A stretch of 64,000 bases of DNA. It comes from RGIG8124 sp045130665. GTDB taxonomy: Bacteria; Bacillota; Clostridia; Christensenellales; CAG-917. Under the pieces are notes generated by a model, which saw nothing but the letters and a program-made list of their open reading frames with translations, was not told where the DNA came from and did no database searches. The position numbers were made by a program, and so were the translations under genes. Of this stretch, positions 26,000-33,898 are shown one piece after another. Every line of letters starts with the position of its first letter. Position 1 is the first letter of the stretch. The stretch lies in contig JBGUQC010000001.1 in the NCBI GenBank assembly GCA_045130665.1, positions 124,001-188,000 of the forward strand, written 5' to 3'.

Positions 26000-28915
26000 G
26001 TGGCAGGATTAACTCGTGAACAATATATGCAATATGCAAAGAAAATAGTTTCTGTTCTCTCTGGAGATCAGTTCTATGATCAATATCGTGAACGTGTTAA
26101 AAACGGCGCTAGCTCCTTTAAATTACAAAAGAAAAAATTAATTCAAGAAATTTCTGTAGACTGGATAGATACAATTGAGTCCATTCTTCCAAACCTAGAC
26201 CATATTGTTCGTAACCCAAGAAAGTTCATCGTCCAAGAAGAAGATATCGTGGACGTATCACTTGCACGTTCAATTTCAACTGAATCCGTTAAACACTTGG
26301 CTCAGCACACGAACATGATTTCAAAGGTTGAGGAGGACGGAACAGTTATTCCATCTAAGATTCTTAATATTACCAAGGAAGAATCCTTCGAAATTTATGA
26401 AAATAGATTTATCTATACCTTATTACTAAAAGTAAAAGACTTCGTAACAATGCGTTATGATAAAATCAAAAAAGCATCCGCAACACAGGACGTTCTTGAA
26501 TTAGATACAGAATCTCGTTTTAATTTACCAAAGAAAAAGGTTACTTATAGATCCGAATACTTAGCACAACTAGGTTTTGACGAAGTTATGCGTCTAGACC
26601 CAGAAACAATGGAAAAAATTGAACGTATTGCTAAGATGGATCGTATTATTACAGACTTCTTGTCATCTCCATTTGCAAAGCAAATGAGAAACTCGGCACC
26701 AGTTCGTCCACCTATTACAAGAACTAATGTTATTTTGAAGGAACCTAACTTCAAAAAGGCTCTTGTATTGTGGCAGTTCATTGAAACATATAATGTTACA
26801 GCTGGTTTCAATACCTCAGATGACGTAACAGATTTGGATATTTCTTCAGAATCCATTGAACAATTGAAGGATATGGTAACTCTTAATACAATGCTCTTTG
26901 AGAGCATGTATGATGAGCATGAAACAGACTTCGATATGGAGGATGCAGCATTTGCAGACTTTATTAAACTTGGTGAAATGGACTTCAAGGCAGATAATGT
27001 TGAACATGACGAGTATGCTCAAAAGGCAGACGAGGAAGATATTAACAAAGAAGCCGAAAAAGAAGAAGAAGTAAAGCCAGAAGAACCTGAGGAACCAGAA
27101 AAAGAACCAGAACAGGAACCTGAACCTGAAGAAGTAGAAAAAGAGGTAGAAAAAGAAGTAGATCAGGACTTCGAAGTTGAGACACCTCCAAAAGAGATGC
27201 CAGATATGGACGAAGAACCAGATGCTGAAAAATTCGATCAAAACCTCTTTGATGTACGTAAACTTTATAAGAGACCAGAAGAAGATAGATTAAGACAAAC
27301 TGAAATTAATCGTATTAAAGACGCAATAGATAGATGTCTTATCTCATATAGAGCAATTAAAGAAGAAGAATTCGAAAAGGAACGTCGCGAAGAAGAAATG
27401 CGCAGACGTCAGGAGGATTTGGACAGACGTGCTGCAGCTCTCAGAGAGCAAAGAGAAAGAGAAGCATCTCTATTCGGTATGCCATCTCTTAGAGATAAGT
27501 TCCAACAACAACAAGCAGCAAATGCACTATTTGGTGTTGGAACATTTGCAGAAAACCATCCAGAATTGTTCTTTAATAAGAATGAGAAACTAGACCTAGA
27601 AGATGATGACCTTGAAAATATCCGTAGAGAAATCGAGGAAATGGAAAAGGCTAAACGTCTTATCCTTCTTGGACGTCTTAATATGGCCACAGGTGAAGTT
27701 GAGGGTGTAAACGAATACGAACTTCCAGAACCTGAGGAAATACTCCAAGAACAACCTGTAAATGTAATTGCAGATAAAGAACCTGAAGTTGTACAAGAAG
27801 AACCACAGACTGAAGAAGAAATTGCTATAGAAAAGGCTAAGAAGGCTGCTGAAGAAGTAGAAAGACCAACATCTAAACCAGTAAGAGCAATGAGAAACTT
27901 CAAGCCTGTAGACCTTAATAAGTCTAAAGTTGGTAATGCTCCAGTTGAATATCATCTTCGTGATGATATCGTAGGTTCTGCCTTTGGCTTTGCCATGACA
28001 GGCTTCAAACGTGTAAATGTTCCTGAACCAGAACCAGAAAAAGAAGAAAAACCATTACCAGAAATCTTAACACCATCTCCAGAAGACTTTAACCCATGGG
28101 CAGAAAGACCAGGTAACCAAGAAAACAGAATTATTAAAGCACCATCTGTTAAGACATTTAAACCTGTGGATCTTAATAAGTCTAGAGTTGGTGATGCTCC
28201 AGTTAAGTATGATAGAGAATCTGGATTGGAAAATACTGGATTCGGCTTCCATATGCACGCGCCTATCATGCATAAGACACCAGAGCTTGAGTTCATAGAA
28301 CAAGAGGAAGAACCAGAACCAGTAGTGGAGGAAAAACCACAACCTAAACCACAATCTAATCCATGGGCTATTACAACAATTAGAGGTAGAAAAGCACAAC
28401 AAGCATCTCTAATTGCAAAGCAAACACACCATTATAAACCAGTAGATGAAAACAAGGTTGAAGTAGGTAATGCACCAGTAGATAGATATAGTACAAGAGA
28501 TATCTTAGGTGGTACCTTCGGTATGCAAAGAGCTAACTTAGGTAACCTTTCAAGAGGACCATCACATAGTGATGAACCACGTGTAGAAAGACCAAAAAAA
28601 GAGAAAAAAGTAGAAGAAAAAGTAGAGACAAAACCAGCTCAACCAGCTGAAGTTTCTGTTGAAATTCATAGGGAAGCTAAGCCAAAAATAGATAAGGATC
28701 CATGGGCATTATCGCCTACAACAATCAACCAAAAATACTCTAAAAAGAGTGGAAAACAAAGAGTATTTAAGGCCGTAGATGAGAACAAAGTAAGCGTTGG
28801 ATCATTGCCAATTAATACTGGTTCAATTCAAGATGTATTGTCTGGATTTGGTGTGGAACAAGCGCCTAAAACGGAAGAAAAACCTGAGGAAAATCAAGAC
28901 GAAAACAAAGAATAA
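26000..28915 (+). CDS. DUF2357-like (McrC-associated) protein with coiled coil and four C-terminal repeats
   Basis: 971 residues from a GTG start with GGAG 8 bases upstream. Residues about 1-320 resemble DUF2357, the region that precedes the nuclease in McrC-type proteins, including the signature EIYENRFIYTLLLKVKDF (E134-N-R-F137). No PD-(D/E)XK nuclease is seen afterwards. Instead there is a Pro/Glu-rich linker (about 340-400), a charged coiled coil (about 420-560), and four copies of a ~35-residue motif F-K-P-V-D-x-N-K-x-x-V-G-x-A-P-V at residues 634, 720, 812 and 923, with NPWA/DPWA motifs between them (698, 787, 900). It has no signal peptide and presumably works in the cytoplasm with the membrane AAA+ ATPase encoded 31 bases upstream. 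Confidence 0.65.
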   Translation: MAGLTREQYMQYAKKIVSVLSGDQFYDQYRERVKNGASSFKLQKKKLIQEISVDWIDTIESILPNLDHIVRNPRKFIVQEEDIVDVSLARSISTESVKHLAQHTNMISKVEEDGTVIPSKILNITKEESFEIYENRFIYTLLLKVKDFVTMRYDKIKKASATQDVLELDTESRFNLPKKKVTYRSEYLAQLGFDEVMRLDPETMEKIERIAKMDRIITDFLSSPFAKQMRNSAPVRPPITRTNVILKEPNFKKALVLWQFIETYNVTAGFNTSDDVTDLDISSESIEQLKDMVTLNTMLFESMYDEHETDFDMEDAAFADFIKLGEMDFKADNVEHDEYAQKADEEDINKEAEKEEEVKPEEPEEPEKEPEQEPEPEEVEKEVEKEVDQDFEVETPPKEMPDMDEEPDAEKFDQNLFDVRKLYKRPEEDRLRQTEINRIKDAIDRCLISYRAIKEEEFEKERREEEMRRRQEDLDRRAAALREQREREASLFGMPSLRDKFQQQQAANALFGVGTFAENHPELFFNKNEKLDLEDDDLENIRREIEEMEKAKRLILLGRLNMATGEVEGVNEYELPEPEEILQEQPVNVIADKEPEVVQEEPQTEEEIAIEKAKKAAEEVERPTSKPVRAMRNFKPVDLNKSKVGNAPVEYHLRDDIVGSAFGFAMTGFKRVNVPEPEPEKEEKPLPEILTPSPEDFNPWAERPGNQENRIIKAPSVKTFKPVDLNKSRVGDAPVKYDRESGLENTGFGFHMHAPIMHKTPELEFIEQEEEPEPVVEEKPQPKPQSNPWAITTIRGRKAQQASLIAKQTHHYKPVDENKVEVGNAPVDRYSTRDILGGTFGMQRANLGNLSRGPSHSDEPRVERPKKEKKVEEKVETKPAQPAEVSVEIHREAKPKIDKDPWALSPTTINQKYSKKSGKQRVFKAVDENKVSVGSLPINTGSIQDVLSGFGVEQAPKTEEKPEENQDENKE
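27899..28870 (+). repeat. Four FKPVD-NK-VG-APV protein repeats with interposed PWA motifs
   Basis: Copies: FKPVDLNKSKVGNAPVEY (27899), FKPVDLNKSRVGDAPVKY (28157), YKPVDENKVEVGNAPVDR (28433), FKAVDENKVSVGSLPIN (28766). Each is followed about 10 residues later by a glycine/phenylalanine block (AFGFAM, GFGFHM, TFGMQR, GFGVEQ). Proline/glutamate-rich spacers contain [ND]PWA. They look like linear binding modules repeated for avidity; the partner is unknown. Confidence 0.8.
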
Positions 28916-28924
28916 AACACATGA

Positions 28925-28950
28925 AAATCTAAGTTAAAACTTGGATTTTT
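28925..28950 (+). terminator. Terminator-like hairpin between the DUF2357 gene and the second SipW-like gene
   Basis: AAATCTAAGTT (28925-28935) and AACTTGGATTT (28938-28948) pair with one wobble, but the loop is only 2 bases and the T-run short, so readthrough into the next gene is likely. Confidence 0.55.
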
Positions 28951-28989
28951 CAATTTATTTTATAAATTGAATATATACAAAAATAATAA

Positions 28990-30039
28990 ATGAAAAACGA
29001 ACTAAAACAACCAGAAGACATTAAAAAGAAAAAGGGTAAGCCTAAGTCTAAAGCAAGGAAAGTTTATGACATTATTTCCACTATAGTTGAGGCTATAATT
29101 TTTGCAGTTGTTGTTCTTGCTGTTGTAGTAGTTGTTGTTCAAAAAAGACAAGGTAAAGACATATCCATTGCAGGATATTCTTTTTATTATGTAGCCACGG
29201 ATTCAATGGATCCAACAATCTCTCCAGGACAGGTTATTTTAAGTAGGAACATGACAGATGAAACAGTTCTTCATGAAGGAGACGTTATTACTTTCATCGC
29301 ACCATCTGGAACACTTAAAGGCCAAAACGAAACTCATAGAATTACTCACATAGATTATAACGAGGCAGGTAAAATTACTGGTATTAAAACAAAAGGAGAT
29401 AATCCAACAGCAGGAGAAGATCCTTGGACAGTAAAACGTTCTGAAGTTAAGGGCGTTTATGTAAGAACATTGAAGTTATTCACATTCATGCTTAGTGGAT
29501 TTGCTGGATACTTTGTATGTATCATCTTGCCATTGATTATAGTCTTCGGCTTGTTTATAACCGGTATTGTCATAGACAAGGTAAGAGAATCTAAAGAAGG
29601 TGAGTTTGAATTATCCGAAGAAGATAAACAAAAACTTGCTCAAGAATATTTAGATAAACTTAATAATGGTGAACAACTTCCTGGAGATCAAGGAGAAGAT
29701 AAACAGGAAGAACAAGATATGTTCGAATTAGATGACTTTGCTCGTGCTGCAATGAATACTGAAACAGACACGGAAGCAGAGAAGACTTCTAAAGAAGAAC
29801 TAGAAAAACAAGCTAGAATTGAAGCAAGATTAAAAGAAGTTCTTCAATCTGGCCCACAACAACAAGAAGAAACAGCAAAAGTTGAAGTTGTTGAAAAAAA
29901 AGTTGTTGAACCATTTAGACTTGTTCCAGTTGAAGTATCTTATGATACAACTAAATTACCAGAATCTGCTCCAACTCTTGAGGATATGATAGACTATTCA
30001 GATTTTGAAGAATCCGATATTGGCGGTTTCCAAGATTAG
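28990..30039 (+). CDS. Second SipW-like (S26B) signal peptidase I
   Basis: 349 residues. Membrane segment at about 28-53; catalytic block VATDSMDPTISPGQVILSR (Ser72); ETHRITHI provides His116; TKGDNPTAGEDPW matches the conserved GDN-x-D region; second membrane segment at about 165-195; then about 150 acidic cytoplasmic residues ending DIGGFQD. The Ser/His pairing and two membrane segments mark it as SipW/ER-type. It is the second such enzyme within 7 kb and closes the cassette containing the AAA+ and DUF2357 genes. Duplicate peptidases may divide labour between fibre subunits and adhesin-type substrates (inference). No strong ribosome binding site is seen. Confidence 0.88.
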   Translation: MKNELKQPEDIKKKKGKPKSKARKVYDIISTIVEAIIFAVVVLAVVVVVVQKRQGKDISIAGYSFYYVATDSMDPTISPGQVILSRNMTDETVLHEGDVITFIAPSGTLKGQNETHRITHIDYNEAGKITGIKTKGDNPTAGEDPWTVKRSEVKGVYVRTLKLFTFMLSGFAGYFVCIILPLIIVFGLFITGIVIDKVRESKEGEFELSEEDKQKLAQEYLDKLNNGEQLPGDQGEDKQEEQDMFELDDFARAAMNTETDTEAEKTSKEELEKQARIEARLKEVLQSGPQQQEETAKVEVVEKKVVEPFRLVPVEVSYDTTKLPESAPTLEDMIDYSDFEESDIGGFQD

Positions 30040-30065
30040 AAATGAATATTTTCACTTCTTATTTA

Positions 30066-30090
30066 ATGTCTCATAGTGAGACATTTTTTT
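30066..30090 (+). terminator. Terminator after the second SipW-like gene
   Basis: ATGTCTCA (30066-30073), TAG, TGAGACAT (30077-30084), then a run of T. A perfect 8-bp stem. Confidence 0.9.
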
Positions 30091-30111
30091 ATAAAAGAGT
30101 ATATAAATCAT

Positions 30112-30140
30112 TTGACAACCCCTATTAAATAGGGTATAAT
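30112..30140 (+). promoter_or_regulatory. higBA promoter with internal palindromic operator
   Basis: TTGACA (30112-30117), 17-base spacer, TATAAT (30135-30140). The spacer contains a perfect 15-base palindrome CCCTATT-A-AATAGGG (30120-30134), ideally placed for autorepression by the HigA antitoxin. Confidence 0.85.
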
Positions 30141-30171
30141 ATAATTGAAATAAAAAAGTGGGAGAAATTAT

Positions 30172-30522
30172 ATGACGCGTGAATTTGTTGAATTACCTTT
30201 ATTCCGTTCTAGGTGGGAAGGGCTAGGATTGGATGATGATGACTTATTAAGATTGCAAAAAAGTCTATTGGAAGATCCGAAAGTTGGCGATGTAATGCGT
30301 GGGACAGGTGGTGTTCGTAAAATGAGATTCTCATTTGAACATCAAGGAAAAAGCGGAGGAATAAGAGTTATTTATGTAGATTTTGAAGTATATGAAAAGA
30401 TTTACCTATTAACTGCATATACAAAAAATGAAAAAGATAACTTATCCAATGAAGAAAGAAATGAAATAAAAGGACTAATTAAGATTTTAGAAGAACAATT
30501 AGCAGAGAATGATAAAAAATAA
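30172..30522 (+). CDS. higB: HigB/RelE-family toxin
   Basis: 116 residues. It starts TREFVELPLFRSRWEGLGL and has the RelE-like core GGVRKMRFSFEHQGKSGGIRVIYVDF followed by KIYLLTAYTKNEKDNLSNEE, the usual 'R-x-x-Y...l-x-x-Y-x-K-x-x-x-x-x-L-s-x-x-E' pattern of ribosome-dependent mRNA interferases of the HigB/COG4737 type. The toxin precedes the antitoxin, the hig order. A 12-base gap with AAGGAGG connects them. Confidence 0.85.
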   Translation: MTREFVELPLFRSRWEGLGLDDDDLLRLQKSLLEDPKVGDVMRGTGGVRKMRFSFEHQGKSGGIRVIYVDFEVYEKIYLLTAYTKNEKDNLSNEERNEIKGLIKILEEQLAENDKK

Positions 30523-30533
30523 AGGAGGCACTT

Positions 30534-30845
30534 ATGAACGTTTTTGGCGATATTAAGCTTGGATTGGAACAAGCAATTGAATATGAAAAAGGCAATTTGA
30601 AAGCAAGAACAAAAAAGCTTTCTATTACTCCTTTGGATACATTTAGTTCAGATGAAATTAAAGCAATTCGTAATCAAACTGGTTTAACACAAAATATGTT
30701 TGCTAAATTTATGGGTGTATCCGTTAAAACTGTTGAAGCTTGGGAAGCTGGTAGAAATCAACCAGATGGAGCAGCTCGTAGATTATTGGCTATGACAAAA
30801 GAAAATCCTAATTTCCCTGTTGCATCTGGAATAGTTAACATTTAA
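30534..30845 (+). CDS. higA: HigA-type antitoxin / XRE-family repressor
   Basis: 103 residues. A helix-turn-helix of the XRE type spans about residues 40-75: DEIKAIRNQTGLTQNMFAKFMGVSVKTVEAWEAGRNQPDGAARRLL. It should neutralise the preceding toxin and bind the palindrome inside the promoter. The N-terminal ~38 residues probably contact the toxin. Not followed by other TA genes. Confidence 0.85.
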   Translation: MNVFGDIKLGLEQAIEYEKGNLKARTKKLSITPLDTFSSDEIKAIRNQTGLTQNMFAKFMGVSVKTVEAWEAGRNQPDGAARRLLAMTKENPNFPVASGIVNI

Positions 30846-30907
30846 AGAATTTAGAATTACTGTTTTAATAGAAAATTAATATTTGAGGTTTAAATTGTTT
30901 ATATCTA

Positions 30908-30981
30908 TCCAAAATATTTTTTGGAAAATGGTATCGTTTATGCCTCTTTTTTTGTTGCTTTTTAGAGTATTAAATGATACC
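30908..30981. repeat. Two inverted repeats between higA and topA
   Basis: TCCAAAA-TATT-TTTTGGA (30908-30925) is perfect. GGTATCGTTTA (30930-30940) and TAAATGATACC (30971-30981) pair with one wobble around a 30-base T-rich loop. They probably represent the end of the higBA transcript and/or topA control. A TATAAT at 30985-30990 could serve topA, but its -35 is weak. Confidence 0.45.
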
Positions 30982-31083
30982 CTATATAATACGACTTTTA
31001 GCAAATAAATAGTTATATATTTAATATATAATTAATATAGCGAAAGAGTTCTTAAAGTGTAATACGAAAAAGAAGGAATATAA

Positions 31084-33207
31084 ATGGCACAAGCAAATAA
31101 AAAAGTTTTAATTATCGTTGAGTCTCCTTCTAAAGCCCCAACAATCGAGAAATATCTAAAGGGAGATGCTGTCGTTAAGGCAACAAAAGGTCATGTTAGA
31201 GATTTACCTTCTAAATCTTTAGGCATAGATGTTGAACATGACTTTAAGCCTCTTTATATGATTTCTCCAGAAAAAAAGAAAATTGTAGAAGACTTATCAG
31301 CAGAAATTAAATCAGGCAAATATTCAAAAGTTTTTCTCGCAACAGACCCAGATAGAGAAGGTGAATCTATTTCTTGGCATTTAAAAGAAGTGCTTGGAAT
31401 TACAGATAAAGATTGCAGAATTGAATTCAACGAAATCACAGAAAGCGTTATTAGAAAAGCTTTAGAGAATCCAAGAGAAATTAATATGAACTTGGTTAAC
31501 TCTCAACAAGCAAGACGTATCTTAGATAGAATCGTTGGATATAAGATTTCTCCAATTATATCTAAAAAATTAAAACCAAACCTCTCAGCTGGACGTGTAC
31601 AATCTGCTGCTTTAAAGATGATAGTAGATCGTGAAAAGGAAATTGAGAGTTTCGTTCCAGAAGAATATTGGAATATTGCCGCTATCTTAACAAAAGATTT
31701 AAACAAGAGAACAAAACAAAATACATTCAAGGCAAATCTTGCAGATAGAAATGGTAAGAAAGTTAAGGTTGAAAACGAAGAACAAGCAAAGGAAATCGTT
31801 GCTCTAATGCAAGGATCTAGATACTTCGTAGACCATATAGACTCTAACATTAGAAAGGTTTTCCCACAACCTCCATTCACAACATCTACAATGCAACAGG
31901 AAGCTAGCCATAAACTTAACATGACTGGTGAAACAACAAACCGTTGCGCACAACAATTGTATGAAGGTGTAAAACTTGCAAATGGTGAATTAATTGCTCT
32001 TATTACATACATCCGTACAGACTCTGTAAGAACATCCCCAGAATTCCAAGCAAAAACATTGGATTATATCAAGAAAGAAATTGGTCCAGAATTTGCACCA
32101 GCAAAGGGAAATCAATATAAAACTTCTGAGGATGCACAAGATGCACACGAAGCAATTCGTCCAACACACCTTGAATACACACCACAAAAGTTGGAAAATC
32201 AACTCCAACCACAATTATGGAAGTTGTATAAACTCATCTATGAAAGATACCTTGCATCTCAAATGGTGCCAGCTTTGTATAACACAATGGCTGTTCATAT
32301 CACTTGTGACCATGAAACAGAAAAACTTGGTTTCTCTGTAAAAGGTAAAGCTGTTAAATTCCCAGGCTTCACAACTATCTATTCTGCACACGTAGATAAG
32401 AAGGATGATGAAGACGAAGAAATGAATAGCCTTCCAAACCTCACAGAAGATGAAGTTTTGTATCTTGAAAAAATCACAACAGACCAAAAGTTCACAAAAC
32501 CACCTCAAAGATATAATGATGCAACCATCGTTAAGGGTATGGAAGAAAATGGTATCGGCAGACCATCTACATATGCCTCCATTATCTCAATTCTTGCAAA
32601 ACGTGAATATACTGCAAAGAAAGGTAAGTCTATATACCCAACAGATCTTGGTAAAGAAGTTTGTGAATATATGGAAAAGAACTTCAAAGATATCACAGAT
32701 TTAGACTTCACAAACAGAATGGAAAAGCAACTAGATATCATTGCAGATGGCCAAAAAACATGGCAAGAATTGGTATCTAAGTTCTACCCATATCTCAAAA
32801 AGCAAATAGAAAAAGCTCAAGGTGGAGCAAAGAATCCAGGTTTGTTATCTGGTATTAAATGTGAAAAGTGTGGTTCTGAAATGGTTATCAAGGAAGGAAA
32901 ATTTGGTCCATTCCTTGCATGTCCAAATTACCCACTTTGTAGAAATATCAAGAGAATTATAGAACCAGTTGGAATCTGCCCAGAATGTGGTGGTGAATTG
33001 GTTAAGAAACAAACAAAGAATGGTAAGGCCTTCTATGGCTGCAATAATTATCCAAAGTGTGAGTTTAAGACTTGGGATACCCCAGCTCCTCATCTTTGTC
33101 CAGATTGCGGTTCATTCATGAAGGTTGTAAATAGAGAAGATGGCTTAGTTTATGTTTGCACAAATAAGTCTTGTAAGCATATAGAAAAGCCAATCTCGGA
33201 AGAATAG
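31084..33207 (+). CDS. topA: DNA topoisomerase I
   Basis: 707 residues, close to the family's usual 690-ish. The TOPRIM domain starts KVLIIVESPSKAPTIEKYL, with ATDPDREGESISWH supplying the acidic triad; GRVQSAALKMIVDRE and the active-site tyrosine in LITYIRTDSVRTS follow; EENGIGRPSTYASI is also conserved. Three C-terminal four-cysteine zinc ribbons are seen: CEKCG...CPNYPLC, CPECGG...CNNYPKC, and CPDCGSF...CTNKSC. It relaxes negative supercoils. Confidence 0.97.
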   Translation: MAQANKKVLIIVESPSKAPTIEKYLKGDAVVKATKGHVRDLPSKSLGIDVEHDFKPLYMISPEKKKIVEDLSAEIKSGKYSKVFLATDPDREGESISWHLKEVLGITDKDCRIEFNEITESVIRKALENPREINMNLVNSQQARRILDRIVGYKISPIISKKLKPNLSAGRVQSAALKMIVDREKEIESFVPEEYWNIAAILTKDLNKRTKQNTFKANLADRNGKKVKVENEEQAKEIVALMQGSRYFVDHIDSNIRKVFPQPPFTTSTMQQEASHKLNMTGETTNRCAQQLYEGVKLANGELIALITYIRTDSVRTSPEFQAKTLDYIKKEIGPEFAPAKGNQYKTSEDAQDAHEAIRPTHLEYTPQKLENQLQPQLWKLYKLIYERYLASQMVPALYNTMAVHITCDHETEKLGFSVKGKAVKFPGFTTIYSAHVDKKDDEDEEMNSLPNLTEDEVLYLEKITTDQKFTKPPQRYNDATIVKGMEENGIGRPSTYASIISILAKREYTAKKGKSIYPTDLGKEVCEYMEKNFKDITDLDFTNRMEKQLDIIADGQKTWQELVSKFYPYLKKQIEKAQGGAKNPGLLSGIKCEKCGSEMVIKEGKFGPFLACPNYPLCRNIKRIIEPVGICPECGGELVKKQTKNGKAFYGCNNYPKCEFKTWDTPAPHLCPDCGSFMKVVNREDGLVYVCTNKSCKHIEKPISEE

Positions 33208-33223
33208 TATCAAGCAATATAAC

Positions 33224-33285
33224 GCTTTATAAAGCATTATAAGCAAAAATCGGGCAAGATATCGTTTAAATAGCCAAAATTGGCT
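33224..33285. repeat. Palindromic elements between topA and hslV
   Basis: GCTTTATAAAGC (33224-33235) is a perfect 12-base palindrome, and AGCCAA-AA-TTGGCT (33272-33285) a 6-bp stem-loop. No T-run follows, so termination is uncertain. Confidence 0.45.
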
Positions 33286-33353
33286 TAGAAGCGAAATGAA
33301 CGCCTAAAAACACAAAAATAACACTGTAATATAATTACAAAGGGAAAAATAAT

Positions 33354-33887
33354 ATGGAATTTCGTGGAACTACTATTTGTGCAGTAAAAAGAAATGGCAT
33401 AACAGCAGTTGCTGGAGATGGCCAAGTAACAATGGGCGAAAGCGTAATTATGAAAGGTAATGCTGTAAAGGTAAAGAGAATCTATAATGACTCTGTTGTT
33501 GTAGGTTTTGCAGGATCCGTTTCAGATGCTTTTGCGCTAAGCGAAAAATTTGAAGAAATGCTTCAAAAGTATTCAGGAAATTTAATGCGTGCTGCTGTAG
33601 AACTTGCAGAAACATGGAGAAATGGTACAGCTTTCAGAAAACTCGAGGCACTCCTTATTGCCGCAGATAAGGATAGCATGTACGTATTATCCGGAACAGG
33701 TGAAGTAATTGAACCTGAAAACGGAATCTGTGCAATTGGTTCTGGTGGTAACTATGCTTTAGCAGCTGCAAGAGCATTAGTATCTGCAACAGAATTAGAT
33801 GCAAAAGAAATAGCAACAAGAGCACTTAAAATAGCAAGTGAATTGTGTGTATATACAAATGACCACATCACTGTAGAAACAGTCTAA
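33354..33887 (+). CDS. hslV: ATP-dependent protease subunit HslV (ClpQ)
   Basis: 177 residues. The proteasome-like beta fold begins after a short propeptide: MEFRG-TTICAVKRNGITAVAGDGQVTMG, so Thr6 is the likely N-terminal nucleophile after processing. GTGEVIEPENGICAIGSGGNYALAAARAL is also typical. It forms the peptidase core capped by HslU; the two genes are 11 bases apart. GGGAAAAATAAT is a weak ribosome binding site. Confidence 0.95.
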   Translation: MEFRGTTICAVKRNGITAVAGDGQVTMGESVIMKGNAVKVKRIYNDSVVVGFAGSVSDAFALSEKFEEMLQKYSGNLMRAAVELAETWRNGTAFRKLEALLIAADKDSMYVLSGTGEVIEPENGICAIGSGGNYALAAARALVSATELDAKEIATRALKIASELCVYTNDHITVETV

Positions 33888-33898
33888 GGAGGTAAATT

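Noticed and set aside
26846..27241. Minus-strand hydrophobic frame inside the DUF2357 gene
   Set aside because: It is the reverse complement of a Glu/Pro-rich coding linker, which always reads as Phe/Leu/Trp; no promoter or ribosome binding site.
24451..28915. Active McrBC restriction system
   Set aside because: No DNA-binding N-domain in the ATPase (membrane anchor instead), no nuclease motif visible in the DUF2357 protein, and flanking genes are signal peptidases rather than defence genes; kept only as an evolutionary relation.
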